From: Galbibacter sp048266365 | GTDB lineage: Bacteria > Bacteroidota > Bacteroidia > Flavobacteriales > Flavobacteriaceae | Direction: 5' to 3' | DNA length: 64,000 nucleotides | Assembly: GCF_048266365.1 (NCBI RefSeq) | Contig: NZ_JBLWZP010000004.1 | Span: forward strand, 248,001 to 312,000 | Shown: positions 45,204 through 54,818 of the stretch, piece by piece | Layout of the letters: every line of letters begins with the position of its first letter | How positions within the stretch are numbered: position 1 is the stretch's first letter | Program-made: the position numbers and the translations under genes | Notes under the pieces: generated by a model | The model's input: the letters and a program-made list of their open reading frames with translations, nothing else | Database searches by the model: none | Told to the model about the DNA's origin: nothing

Positions 45204-46331
45204 CTATGGTTGTTCTACCATAGCGTCAATGGTTATAATAGTTCCATCAGCGTTATATTCAATTGGAGCCATTTTCATACTTCTTAAGTATGTTTTACCT
45301 CCTGAAAGTGAACTGTCATGGAAGAATAAATACCATTGCCCATCAAATTCTGCAATAGAATGGTGGTTTGTCCAGCCTAATACTGGTTTAAGGATCACTC
45401 CCTGATAGGTGAATGGACCATAAGGAGAATCACCGATACCGTAAGCAATATTATGAGTGTCACCTGTGGAATAAGAGAAATAGTATTTTCCGTTATATTT
45501 GTGAACCCAAGCTGCTTCAAAGAATCGACGCTCGTTATCACCAGTTAATAAAGGTTTTCCTTCCTTATCAAGGATAATAACATCTTTTGGTTCCTCAGCC
45601 AAAGTAACCATATCATCACTTAACTTAGCGATTTTAGCCGTCAAAGCAGGTTGGTCATCCTCAGGATAAGTATCTGTTCCTTTGTAGGTTCCATTGTCCC
45701 AGCGTTGTAGTTGTCCACCCCAGATTCCTCCAAAATACATATAGTAGTCGTCCCCATCTTTAAAAACAGAAGGGTCAATACTATAGGTGTTAGCGATTGG
45801 TTTATCTAAAGCTTTGAATGGTCCCGAAGGTGTTGGGCCTGTTGCAACGCCTAATCTAAAAATATCAGAAGAGTCCTTTGCCGGAAAATAGAAATAATAG
45901 GTTCCGTCTTTCTCTGCAGCATCCGGAGCCCATAATTGTTTTTTAGCCCATTTAACATCAGCTAATTCCAGCACCTTTCCATGATCTTTAACTGGACCAC
46001 CGAAACTATCCATGGAATACACATGGTAGTCGTTCATGTTGAAATGGTTTCCGAGATCATCCTCAGGCACTCCTGAATCCCAATCGTGAGAAGGGTAGAT
46101 GTATATTTTGTTTTCAAATACATGAGCTGACGGATCTGCAGTATACAGATCAGATACAAGTACTGGGTATTTTTCGGTTTTTACTTCGGATGGAACACTG
46201 TCTACTGTTGTGCTTTGGGTAGTGGCTTGTTTTTTCGTGTTGGTGTTGCAGCTTACACAGAAGACAGTAAATGCCAGGGCGGCATAAAAAAGACTTGGGT
46301 GCTTACTGCTTAATAATGTTGATTTGTTCAT
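45204..46331 (-). CDS. Glycoside hydrolase family 43 lipoprotein
   Basis: A five-bladed-propeller glycosidase of 375 residues with a lipobox CVSC (Cys28). The three acidic residues of the GH43 family can be placed: the base Asp66 (ADPSAHVF), the pKa-tuning Asp186 (SIDPSVF) and the acid Glu272 (FFEAAWVHK). GH43 enzymes remove xylose or arabinose side groups or cut xylan and arabinan. The neighbouring acetylesterase and the SusCD pair support action on a hemicellulose. ATG start, divergent from susC; a lipoprotein signal places it on the outer membrane. Confidence 0.88.
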   Translation of the reverse strand: MNKSTLLSSKHPSLFYAALAFTVFCVSCNTNTKKQATTQSTTVDSVPSEVKTEKYPVLVSDLYTADPSAHVFENKIYIYPSHDWDSGVPEDDLGNHFNMNDYHVYSMDSFGGPVKDHGKVLELADVKWAKKQLWAPDAAEKDGTYYFYFPAKDSSDIFRLGVATGPTPSGPFKALDKPIANTYSIDPSVFKDGDDYYMYFGGIWGGQLQRWDNGTYKGTDTYPEDDQPALTAKIAKLSDDMVTLAEEPKDVIILDKEGKPLLTGDNERRFFEAAWVHKYNGKYYFSYSTGDTHNIAYGIGDSPYGPFTYQGVILKPVLGWTNHHSIAEFDGQWYLFFHDSSLSGGKTYLRSMKMAPIEYNADGTIITIDAMVEQP

Positions 46332-46507
46332 GAATTCATTGAATTATTGGTTGTACTTTTATTGAATTATCCGCACGAATATATAAAAAAATAAAATCAA
46401 TCGTTTTCTTAAATTGTTATAATTTTTAACATACTGAAAATAAGATGGTTATACCTTTTCAGTTTCCCAGGTTAGACTTTTTAAGTTCTGTATTTGTAAA
46501 ATAATTG

Positions 46508-46521
46508 CGCAACCGATTGCG
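46508..46521. promoter_or_regulatory. LacI-type operator in the susC/GH43 divergent region
   Basis: CGCAACCGATTGCG is a near-perfect palindrome around a central CG, the form of LacI-family operators. It overlaps the candidate -33 TTG of susC (46517-46519). Its core recurs at 43141-43154. No LacI regulator is encoded in the window. Confidence 0.6.
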
Positions 46522-46546
46522 TTGATCGATTATTTATGTATATTTA
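46517..46546 (+). promoter_or_regulatory. Candidate promoter of susC
   Basis: TTG at 46517-46519 and TATATTTA at 46539-46546 (one base from TAnnTTTG) are 19 bases apart. The start codon is 75 bases on. The -33 box lies inside the LacI-type operator. Confidence 0.5.
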
Positions 46547-46620
46547 TCACATCAAATAAAATTTCGAATATTTTAACTAATAACGCATTAAACTAACTTA
46601 TTCATTAAACATTCTATAAA

Positions 46621-49600
46621 ATGACTGACCGATTTTTATTTAAAATTCATTATGAAAGGAGAAAACTTTTAGGTTCCCTCTTTTTCATGCTCTTTGTCTT
46701 TGGTAATGTGCTTTATGCACAAAACCAAAATGTTTCGGGTGTGGTTTCCGATCAATTTGGTCCTATGCCCGGTGTAACTGTAATTGTTTCTGGTACTGAT
46801 AAGGGAACTACTACAGATTTTGACGGGAAATATTCACTTGATAATGTTTCACCAAACGCTGCGTTGGAGTTTAGCTATATCGGCTTCTCCGCCCAGAATA
46901 TTAAAATTGACGGGAGATCCACCGTTAATGTGACTCTTGTTCAAGATACCCAGCAACTTGATGAAGTGGTGGTTGTGGGTTACGGTACCCAAAGACGGGA
47001 AGCGGTTACGGGTTCTGTAGCCTCGATCAAATCAGAAGCGATTCAAGAAGTCCCGGCGCCTAACATTTCTCAAGCCCTGCAGGGTAGAATTGCTGGAGTT
47101 GAAATGACTCAGACTTCCTCCAAGCCAGGAGCATCTATGCAAATTAGGATTCGTGGTACACGATCTTTAAATGCAAGTAATGATCCCTTGATCGTACTCA
47201 ATGGAATTCCGTTTGCTGGGTCTATAGGTGATATAAATCCAAATGACATAGCGAGTATAGATATCTTGAAGGATGCTTCATCTTCTGCCATTTATGGTTC
47301 TCGTGGTGCGAATGGAGTTATCTTAATTACCACCAAAAAGGGCACTGCAGGACAGAAAGCTAAATTCACTTACAACGGCTACTCTGGAATCTCAACGTTG
47401 TTTTCGGAATTTCCAATGATGAACGGAGAGGAGTTTGTGAAACTTAGAGCTGCAGCGGGACAATATCAAAATACACTTGATGAGTCTGATGATATTTACA
47501 CCGATTGGCAAGACCTTATCTTTCAAACCGGTTCGTTGACTAGCCATGATGTTGGGGTTACCGGTGGAACTGAGAGCGGAAGTTATAATTTTGGATTGGG
47601 ATACTACAAAAATGAAGGTATTATTCCTTTACAGGAATATGAGCGCATTTCTATGCGTGCTAGTTTTGATCAAAACATCGGCTCTTTGCTAAGAGTGGGT
47701 CTTACAACAAATTCGAACTATGCTATTACTGATGGGAGTAGTGTTCCTGCAGTAGGTATGGCGCTTGCTCGTTCACCGATTGCAAATCCTTACAATCCGG
47801 ATGGTAGTTTGAAAGAAACCATTCTAGAACAAACCTCTGGTGCACAATGGGTGCCAACTAATGATCGTTTTTATGCATTAGGAGACAGATATGTCAACCA
47901 AAACAGATCCTTTAGTTCTTATAACAGTTTGTTCGGGGAATTAAAGATTCCATTTATTGATGGATTAAAATATAGAATTAATGTAGGGCTTAACTATAGA
48001 CAGAGTAATGATGGTAATTATACCGGAGAAGGTGTCTTTAATGGGAATCCAAACAATCCGTCTTCGGCCTCAGTAGCTAATTCACATACTACAAGCTGGA
48101 CTGTAGAGAACGTACTAACCTATGATAAGACTATTGCGGACAAACACCATATTAATGTAACGGCATTATATTCTTCTCAAGAGGAACGTTACAACCGTTC
48201 TTATATGTCTGCTCAGGATATTCCAGCTGATCACTTTCAGTTTTACAATTTAGGAAGAGCTGAAGGAGAAATCAAAGTGGATCCAGGACAACAATGGTAT
48301 TCTGTATGGGGCTTGATGTCCTATATGGGAAGGGTGATGTATTCTTATGATGATCGTTATATGTTGAGTGCTGCGTTCCGTTCCGATGGTTCATCTCGTT
48401 TAGCAGATGGTCAACAATGGCATTCATACCCTGCAGTATCGGCAGGATGGAATATTGGGAAAGAGTCCTTCTTAGAAAATAGCTCTGTGATCAATCAGTT
48501 AAAACTAAGAGTAGGCTATGGGCAAACTGCGAATCAGGCCATCGACCCTTATAAAACATTAGGACTTCTCAATACAAGGCCTTATAACTTTGGAGATCAA
48601 TTTTCCACAGGATATTATGTTTCTGAATTGCCTAATTCTGAACTAGGTTGGGAGTATTCCGAGACGTGGAACTTCGGGCTTGACTTTTCACTTTTCAATC
48701 ACAGACTCTCTGGTACTGTTGAATACTACATCCAAGATACAAAGGATGTACTATTAGGAGTAAACCTTCCTTCTACCTCTGGTGTTAATAGTTATACCGC
48801 TAACATAGGACAAACTCAAAACAAAGGGGTTGAGCTTTCTTTAAGTGGTTTAATCATAGATAATCCTGATGGATTTAGCTGGGAGGCAGGAATTAATGTT
48901 TATGCCAACAGAAATAAACTTGTCAAACTAGCTTCCGGGCAAGAACGTGATGAGTCTAACTGGTGGTTTGTAAATCATCCAATTAACGTAATCTACGATT
49001 ACGAAAAAGTTGGACTATGGCAACAAGATGATCCGCATTTAGATATTTTGGAACCAGGAGGTAATCCGGGAATGATCAAAGTTAAATACACCGGGGATTA
49101 CAATGCCGATGGAACTCCAGAGCGTGCTATTGGCCCAGATGATAGACAGATCATGAGTCTGGAGCCTGATTTCCAAGGTGGATTTAACACACGCTTTTCT
49201 TATAAAAACTTCGATCTTACTGCCGTTGGGGCATTTAAGAGTGGAGGTGTGTTAATCAGCTCACTTTACAGTTCTTCAGGTTACTTGAACACCTTAAATG
49301 GACGCGCCGGAAATAATGTACGTGTGGATTACTGGACTCCAGAGCATACGGATGCTAAATATCCTAAACCAGGTGGTGTTCAAAGTAGTGATAATCCAAA
49401 ATACGGAAGTACCTTAGGATATTTTGATGCTTCTTATCTTAAAATCAGAACCTTATCCTTAGGATACAATTTTGATCAGGAATTCTTCTCTGATCTTGGA
49501 CTTGAAAAGTTCAGACTGTACGTTACAGTTCAAAATCCACTAGTGATGTTCTCTCCGTATTACAATGAATCAGGTATGGATCCTGAAACCAACTCTTATG

Positions 49601-49704
49601 GTGATGAAAATGTAGCTGTAGGTGGACAGAGAAGGCTATTAATTATTGGGACCAATACTCCTGCAACAAGAAATTTCTTGGTAGGATTAAATCTAACATT
49701 TTAA
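46621..49704 (+). CDS. SusC-like TonB-dependent outer-membrane transporter
   Basis: An oligosaccharide importer of the outer membrane, energised by TonB. After the signal peptide (ending YAQNQ) comes a carboxypeptidase-regulatory-like domain (about 38-115). The TonB-box region DEVVVVGYGTQRREAVTGSV and the plug with IRGTRSLNASNDPLIVLNG follow, then a 22-strand barrel ending in LVGLNLTF. The length of 1027 residues is usual for the family. It is paired with susD 12 bases downstream. The LacI-type operator before it suggests induction by substrate. ATG start. Confidence 0.95.
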   Translation: MTDRFLFKIHYERRKLLGSLFFMLFVFGNVLYAQNQNVSGVVSDQFGPMPGVTVIVSGTDKGTTTDFDGKYSLDNVSPNAALEFSYIGFSAQNIKIDGRSTVNVTLVQDTQQLDEVVVVGYGTQRREAVTGSVASIKSEAIQEVPAPNISQALQGRIAGVEMTQTSSKPGASMQIRIRGTRSLNASNDPLIVLNGIPFAGSIGDINPNDIASIDILKDASSSAIYGSRGANGVILITTKKGTAGQKAKFTYNGYSGISTLFSEFPMMNGEEFVKLRAAAGQYQNTLDESDDIYTDWQDLIFQTGSLTSHDVGVTGGTESGSYNFGLGYYKNEGIIPLQEYERISMRASFDQNIGSLLRVGLTTNSNYAITDGSSVPAVGMALARSPIANPYNPDGSLKETILEQTSGAQWVPTNDRFYALGDRYVNQNRSFSSYNSLFGELKIPFIDGLKYRINVGLNYRQSNDGNYTGEGVFNGNPNNPSSASVANSHTTSWTVENVLTYDKTIADKHHINVTALYSSQEERYNRSYMSAQDIPADHFQFYNLGRAEGEIKVDPGQQWYSVWGLMSYMGRVMYSYDDRYMLSAAFRSDGSSRLADGQQWHSYPAVSAGWNIGKESFLENSSVINQLKLRVGYGQTANQAIDPYKTLGLLNTRPYNFGDQFSTGYYVSELPNSELGWEYSETWNFGLDFSLFNHRLSGTVEYYIQDTKDVLLGVNLPSTSGVNSYTANIGQTQNKGVELSLSGLIIDNPDGFSWEAGINVYANRNKLVKLASGQERDESNWWFVNHPINVIYDYEKVGLWQQDDPHLDILEPGGNPGMIKVKYTGDYNADGTPERAIGPDDRQIMSLEPDFQGGFNTRFSYKNFDLTAVGAFKSGGVLISSLYSSSGYLNTLNGRAGNNVRVDYWTPEHTDAKYPKPGGVQSSDNPKYGSTLGYFDASYLKIRTLSLGYNFDQEFFSDLGLEKFRLYVTVQNPLVMFSPYYNESGMDPETNSYGDENVAVGGQRRLLIIGTNTPATRNFLVGLNLTF

Positions 49705-49716
49705 AAAACTAGAAGC

Positions 49717-51669
49717 ATGAAACGTATTTATAAAGCTAAATTTATAGGGGTAGGGCTGCTGTTGTTTTTAATAGCTTCCTGTTCTAAAGATATATTAGAA
49801 GAACAACCTAGGAGTATTTATGAGCCTGGGTATTTCCAGACTGAAAACGGAGTGTTAGGAGGTTTGACGGCCATGTATGCACATTTGCGTTACATCTATG
49901 GTCAAGCTTACTATTACAACTCCTGTTTGACAGGAACCGATGAGGCTACCTATGCACAGAGTGCTGACGGGAACTTTAAGGATATGGATCTTTCGGGTGT
50001 TGGGCAATTGACAGCCTCTACCAGTAGATCTGATGTGCTTTGGGGAACTGCATTTACCAATATCAATACCGCAAGCGGTATTATCGAGAATGCTGCGGCC
50101 GTTGGAACGATTTCTGATGCCCTAATCGCTGAGGCGAGATTTTTTAGAGCCTTCGATTATTTTTTGTTGGTACAAACTTTCGGGGGTGTGCCTCTGGATC
50201 TTGGTGGCGGTGAATTGAAATTCAATACTTCGACTGCCAGAACATCTGTTAGAAATACAGTTCCTGAGGTGTATACCAAAGCGATATTTCCAGATTTGAT
50301 CACAGCCGTAAATGATCTCCCTGTTGATGGTCGTGTTACGGGAGGTGCAACTCAAACCCTTGCTCGACTTTATTTGGCTAAAGCCTACCTTACCTATGCA
50401 TGGTGGTTGGAGAATCCAAATAATATTCCAACTTACCCGGAGGTGGCTAGAACAGATCCTGATGGGCATGATGCACAATGGTATTTCCAAAAGGCCTATG
50501 ATGTGGCTATAGAAGGGATTCAAAATCCGGGAACATTTGGATTACAAGAAACTTATTATGATGTGAATTTGGCATCTAATGATAGAAATAACGAGATTTT
50601 ACTTTATGCAGATCACACAGAGGATAGTGAACTCTATAACGGAGGAAGCTTGACCTATGGTAGTGGTGGAGCACCTGATAATTTTGCGGTTTGGATGATG
50701 ACATGGAATTATACCAACTTAAAAAGTGCATTGGATGCTGCGTGGACAGATCAAGCGAGTTCTGTTCAAAGAGAGGCTGCTCAGGCATACGGACGTCCTT
50801 GGACTCGTATGTGTCCAACAATCAATGTTATTGAAGAGACCTTTGCTGATAAAGTTGATGATTCTAGATATGACGGAACTTTTGTAACCACCTATCGGGC
50901 GAATTGGCCTAAAGGTGGATTGGATGCAGAGTTCCTTTACGGTGCGAATTCGATTCCAGTTTATCCTGGAGATGCAGTCTTAACCTTCTTAGATGAAGAG
51001 CCTGCCGGTACTATCGACTATTCAAATTCTGAGTACAACAGTGGAATTGGTGCTGGTGTATTACCTGGAAGGGCAGATTTCGTAATCTCTCCTAGAGGGA
51101 TCAGCAGATTTACCTATCCAGGACTTTGGAAATTGGGTAACTACAGAACTGATAACGGTGATGGTTTAGGTTCTCCAAATGCTGGTAGTACGAGACCTTT
51201 TAATGTTGCTAAATTCTCTGAATTTTACTTTGTTGCTGCTGAGGCAGCAGTTAAAGGTGCAGCGACCTCCGGCCAAACTGCCAGAGATTTAATCAACGTT
51301 ATCAGAGCCAGAGCTGGTAAATGGCGTTGGGACAATAACGGTAATGAAGCAAAAGTTGAAGATCACAGTGCAGAAATGGTTAGTGAAACACCTGCTACTA
51401 TTACTGTTGATTATATACTAGCAGAACGTTCTCGCGAGTACTATGGAGAAGGGTATCGTTGGTTTGATTTGGTGAGGACTCAAAAATGGCAACAACTTGC
51501 AGGTAGTTATGAAATCGCCGGTTCGGAGCTTGGAAATCACACCGCCGAAACCTTTACCAGAACCATTGAAGATTACCATTATTTACGTCCGGTTCCACAA
51601 GGTCAACTTGAAGGTATGGAGATGACGGATGCTGAAAAAGAATCGTATCAAAATCCAGGATACAGATAA
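49717..51669 (+). CDS. SusD-like glycan-binding lipoprotein
   Basis: SusD-type proteins sit as a lid on the SusC barrel and bind the glycan. The 650-residue protein has a lipobox LIASCSKDIL (Cys22). The N-terminal helical part includes EARFFRAFDYFLLVQTFGGV, and the late part carries ERSREYYGEGYRWFDLVRT, the RagB/SusD signature. It ends shortly after the PVPQ motif (YHYLRPVPQGQL). It is co-transcribed with susC and followed by a terminator. ATG start. Confidence 0.94.
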   Translation: MKRIYKAKFIGVGLLLFLIASCSKDILEEQPRSIYEPGYFQTENGVLGGLTAMYAHLRYIYGQAYYYNSCLTGTDEATYAQSADGNFKDMDLSGVGQLTASTSRSDVLWGTAFTNINTASGIIENAAAVGTISDALIAEARFFRAFDYFLLVQTFGGVPLDLGGGELKFNTSTARTSVRNTVPEVYTKAIFPDLITAVNDLPVDGRVTGGATQTLARLYLAKAYLTYAWWLENPNNIPTYPEVARTDPDGHDAQWYFQKAYDVAIEGIQNPGTFGLQETYYDVNLASNDRNNEILLYADHTEDSELYNGGSLTYGSGGAPDNFAVWMMTWNYTNLKSALDAAWTDQASSVQREAAQAYGRPWTRMCPTINVIEETFADKVDDSRYDGTFVTTYRANWPKGGLDAEFLYGANSIPVYPGDAVLTFLDEEPAGTIDYSNSEYNSGIGAGVLPGRADFVISPRGISRFTYPGLWKLGNYRTDNGDGLGSPNAGSTRPFNVAKFSEFYFVAAEAAVKGAATSGQTARDLINVIRARAGKWRWDNNGNEAKVEDHSAEMVSETPATITVDYILAERSREYYGEGYRWFDLVRTQKWQQLAGSYEIAGSELGNHTAETFTRTIEDYHYLRPVPQGQLEGMEMTDAEKESYQNPGYR

Positions 51670-51732
51670 TAGTTAGTTTGTAATTAGAATTAGAAGAGAA
51701 AACAGTTGACTGTTTTTAATGTTAGTTTGCTT

Positions 51733-51763
51733 AAAAGAGGGTAGTTTTACTTACCCTCTTTTT
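51733..51763 (+). terminator. Terminator of the susC-susD operon
   Basis: AAAAGAGGGTA (51733-51743) and TACCCTCTTTT (51752-51762) form an 11-bp perfect stem with an eight-base loop, ending in a T-run. It lies 64 bases past susD. Confidence 0.88.
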
Positions 51764-51907
51764 GCTTTTCTCCCAAGGAGTTGTTTAGAAGCCTAAATCG
51801 ATGCCTGGTAGGTTGCTTAGCGAATAAGTTGTAGATTTATTAGTAAGAGTGCATTGTTTTTGTAATTTAGTAAGAACCATCAACTCAAAACTTTAAAAAT
51901 TTCTTTT

Positions 51908-53299
51908 ATGAAACTACAACTTTTGTTTTTTCTGTGCCTGTTATGTCTGTCATGTAATGAGCAGCAATCCAGTGCCAAAGAGGAGAATTCTATAAGCGCC
52001 TATAAGGTGCCTGTAGAGTACTACAAACTTGACAATGGGCTCAAGGTTATCCTTTCAAGGGATACTACTGCCCCAACAGCTATTGTAGCTGTGTACTACA
52101 ATATTGGCTTTAGAATAGAGCCGAAGGAACGGACGGGCTTTGCTCATTTATTTGAACACATGATGTTCCAAGGTTCTAAGAACCTCGGTAAAATGGAATT
52201 CATCAATTTAGTTCAAAAGAACGGGGGTGTTCTCAATGGATCCACCCGTTTTGATTTCACCAATTATTTTGAGATTGTACCAGCTCATAAGTTAGAGACC
52301 ATGTTATGGGCAGAGGCTGATCGTATGAGAGGCTTGGATATTACTCAGGACAATCTCACCAATCAACAAGGGGTGGTCAAAAATGAAGTGAAGGTCAATG
52401 TCCTCAATCAACCCTATGGTGGATTTCCTTGGCTAGATATGCCGCAATACGCGAATGAAAATTGGTATAATGCCCATAATTTCTATGGAGATCTCGAAGA
52501 TCTAGACTCTGCTAATTTGGAAGACGTTTCAGATTTCTTTAAAACCTACTATGCACCCAACAATGCTGCCTTGGCTGTAGTGGGTGATTTTTCATATGAA
52601 GAGGTGAAGCAGTGGGTTCAAAAATATTTCGGAGATATTCCCTCTGCGCAGCTCCCTCCCAGGCCTGAGATTGCCGAACCCATGCAGACTGAAGAAAAAT
52701 CCTTTGTAAAGAATGATTCCTTGGCCAATAAGCCAGCAATCGCTGTAGCCTATAAGATGCCTGAGCGCAATACCCCTGAGTATTATGCAATGGGATTAAT
52801 AGATCAGATCTTAGTACAAGGAGATAATTCATTGCTTCGACAAAAATTAGTTAACGATAAAGGATATACCTCCGGCGTTAGTGGGGGAATAAACTATTTG
52901 GGGAATATGTTTAATTACCAAGGCCCTATGCTTTGGATGTTTAACCTTACCTATGACAATGATACCTCCAAGGATGAGGTGATCGCTGCTGTGGATTCCG
53001 TGATTACAAACTTAAAGTCACAGATTACAAAAGAAAATCTAGAAGGAGCTTTAGTGAAAATGAGATCCAGTTTGTATGATGATCTCGGTGGATCCTTTGG
53101 CTTAGGAAGAGCAGATTTGCTGTGTAGCTTTGCTCTATTCGATGATGACCCAGGCAGGATAAATTCACTTGAGGACGAATTTAAAAAAGTCACTCCCGAG
53201 CTTATTCTTAGCACAATCGATTCTTATCTACGACCAACCAATAGAACCATATTGGTGGTTAACCCTTTGTTGGATAATTCTAAAAACAGCCAAAAATGA
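51908..53299 (+). CDS. M16 zinc peptidase, catalytic subunit, lipoprotein
   Basis: A pitrilysin-type metalloprotease of 463 residues. The inverted zinc motif HLFEH (His80, Glu83, His84) is intact, and the further glutamate is in VVKNEVK (about residue 160). A lipobox CLSCNEQQ (Cys16) anchors it in the envelope. The second domain is an M16C-type fold. It overlaps the next M16 gene by four bases. The pair forms the two halves of a clam-shell peptidase, as in mitochondrial processing peptidase. The substrate is probably an envelope or imported peptide. ATG start. Confidence 0.92.
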   Translation: MKLQLLFFLCLLCLSCNEQQSSAKEENSISAYKVPVEYYKLDNGLKVILSRDTTAPTAIVAVYYNIGFRIEPKERTGFAHLFEHMMFQGSKNLGKMEFINLVQKNGGVLNGSTRFDFTNYFEIVPAHKLETMLWAEADRMRGLDITQDNLTNQQGVVKNEVKVNVLNQPYGGFPWLDMPQYANENWYNAHNFYGDLEDLDSANLEDVSDFFKTYYAPNNAALAVVGDFSYEEVKQWVQKYFGDIPSAQLPPRPEIAEPMQTEEKSFVKNDSLANKPAIAVAYKMPERNTPEYYAMGLIDQILVQGDNSLLRQKLVNDKGYTSGVSGGINYLGNMFNYQGPMLWMFNLTYDNDTSKDEVIAAVDSVITNLKSQITKENLEGALVKMRSSLYDDLGGSFGLGRADLLCSFALFDDDPGRINSLEDEFKKVTPELILSTIDSYLRPTNRTILVVNPLLDNSKNSQK

Positions 53300-54684
53300 A
53301 AACACTAATCCTATATATAGTAACGCTCACTTTTATGTGGACACTTTCTGCACAGGAGAAACAACTTCCACCAGAAGGTGGCGAACCTCGGGCATTTAAC
53401 TTGCCTGAAAAGCAAGTTGTCCACCTTGATAACGGTATGGAGCTTGTCATGGTGCCATATGGAGCTATTCCTAAGGCGACCATCAGTATTCAGGTGAAAA
53501 CGGGTAATATTAACGAAAATGAGAACCAAGTATGGCTTTCTGACTTACTAGCGGATTTGATGGAGCAGGGGAGCCGTTCCATGGATGCTAGAGCAATTTC
53601 TGATACCATGGCGACCATGGGTGGAAATCTTAATATTTCTGTTAGCTCACACGCCACAACTTTAAACACCAGTGTGCTGTCAGAGTTTACGACTTCGGCA
53701 ATAGGAGTAATGGCTGAGGTGCTCCGGTACCCTAAATGGCCTGAAGCCCAACTTGATCGTTTAAAAAACGATATGAAGCGATCTCTGGCAATCAGGTTGT
53801 CCAGACCCGGCGCGCAGGCTAGTCAAGCGTTTTATAAAGAAATATATCCAGATCACCCCTATGGTGATATTTATCCTAGCGATACGATGATCTCATCCTA
53901 TACTATTGCTGACATTACGAAGTTTTATACGGATAATTTCGGTGCAAAGAGAACTGTGGTCTATGTGGTAGGAAAGCTTGATCCTGCCAAAGTAGAAGAG
54001 GCTTTTAGGGCTAATTTTGAATCCTGGGGATCGGGTCCAGAGGTTGCTTACCCCATTGCAGAACCACATACCCAGCAAATGGTTCAGATTATAGATCGTC
54101 CTAATGCGCCACAATCGACCATTATATATGGTCTGCCCACCATAGACCCTACCAATCCTGATTTCTTAGCTTTGAGTATAACCAACTCATTGCTGGGAGG
54201 ATCGTTTGGATCTCGTATCACCAGTAATATCCGAGAGGATAAGGGGTATACTTATTCGCCATATAGTAATTTGCAAAGCAACTATAAAACTGGGGTATGG
54301 TATGAATCTGCTGATGTTACTTCTCAGTTTACAGGGGCATCACTTGAGGAAATAAAAAAAGAAATCATCCGACTCCAAGACTCAGTGCCAACAGAGGAGG
54401 AACTTAATGGGATTAAAAATTACGAAGCAGGGGTGTTTGTCTTGCAAAACTCCTCTCCTGGTGGAATTATAGGTCAATTGAGCTTTTTGGACATGCACGG
54501 TCTTCCAGAATCTTGGTTGGAAAGTAAAGTGGATCATATCATGTCCATTACGCCCGAGCAAGTTAGTGAGATGACAAAAAAGTATATCAGACCTGAAGAT
54601 ATGACTTTGATTATTGTAGGGGATAAAGAAAAAGTGAAAATGCAGGTGAAAGAAACCTTTGGAAATAATGTTATAAAGGATTGA
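53296..54684 (+). CDS. M16 peptidase-like protein, non-catalytic subunit
   Basis: A 462-residue partner of the preceding peptidase. It has a signal peptide (ending LSAQ) but no lipobox. The zinc motif is lost: the matching place reads LADLMEQGS with no His pair. The later stretch LLGGSFGSRITSNIREDKGYTY holds the Arg-Tyr pair that M16 proteins supply to the partner's active site, so it likely completes the active site of the first subunit. Start ATG overlaps the stop of the first gene. Confidence 0.9.
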   Translation: MKTLILYIVTLTFMWTLSAQEKQLPPEGGEPRAFNLPEKQVVHLDNGMELVMVPYGAIPKATISIQVKTGNINENENQVWLSDLLADLMEQGSRSMDARAISDTMATMGGNLNISVSSHATTLNTSVLSEFTTSAIGVMAEVLRYPKWPEAQLDRLKNDMKRSLAIRLSRPGAQASQAFYKEIYPDHPYGDIYPSDTMISSYTIADITKFYTDNFGAKRTVVYVVGKLDPAKVEEAFRANFESWGSGPEVAYPIAEPHTQQMVQIIDRPNAPQSTIIYGLPTIDPTNPDFLALSITNSLLGGSFGSRITSNIREDKGYTYSPYSNLQSNYKTGVWYESADVTSQFTGASLEEIKKEIIRLQDSVPTEEELNGIKNYEAGVFVLQNSSPGGIIGQLSFLDMHGLPESWLESKVDHIMSITPEQVSEMTKKYIRPEDMTLIIVGDKEKVKMQVKETFGNNVIKD

Positions 54685-54742
54685 TTTCTAATTCACTTTT
54701 TTAAACTACACTGTTATAATTTCAAAGTATTTTATAGAATTT

Positions 54743-54784
54743 CAAAGCTACTGATTGTGCTAAAATTAGTAGCTTTGTGTTTTT
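54743..54784 (+). terminator. Terminator of the M16 pair overlapping the mdh promoter
   Basis: CAAAGCTACT (54743-54752) and AGTAGCTTTG (54768-54777) form a perfect 10-bp stem with a 15-base loop, and TGTTTTT follows. The right arm contains TAGCTTTG (54770-54777), a full TAnnTTTG match, 42 bases before the mdh ATG. The same bases may thus end one transcript and start the next. The nearest TTG (54755) is too close to be a standard -33 box. Confidence 0.6.
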
Positions 54785-54818
54785 AACATACAAGTCTAAA
54801 TATAAATCTATAAAAAAT

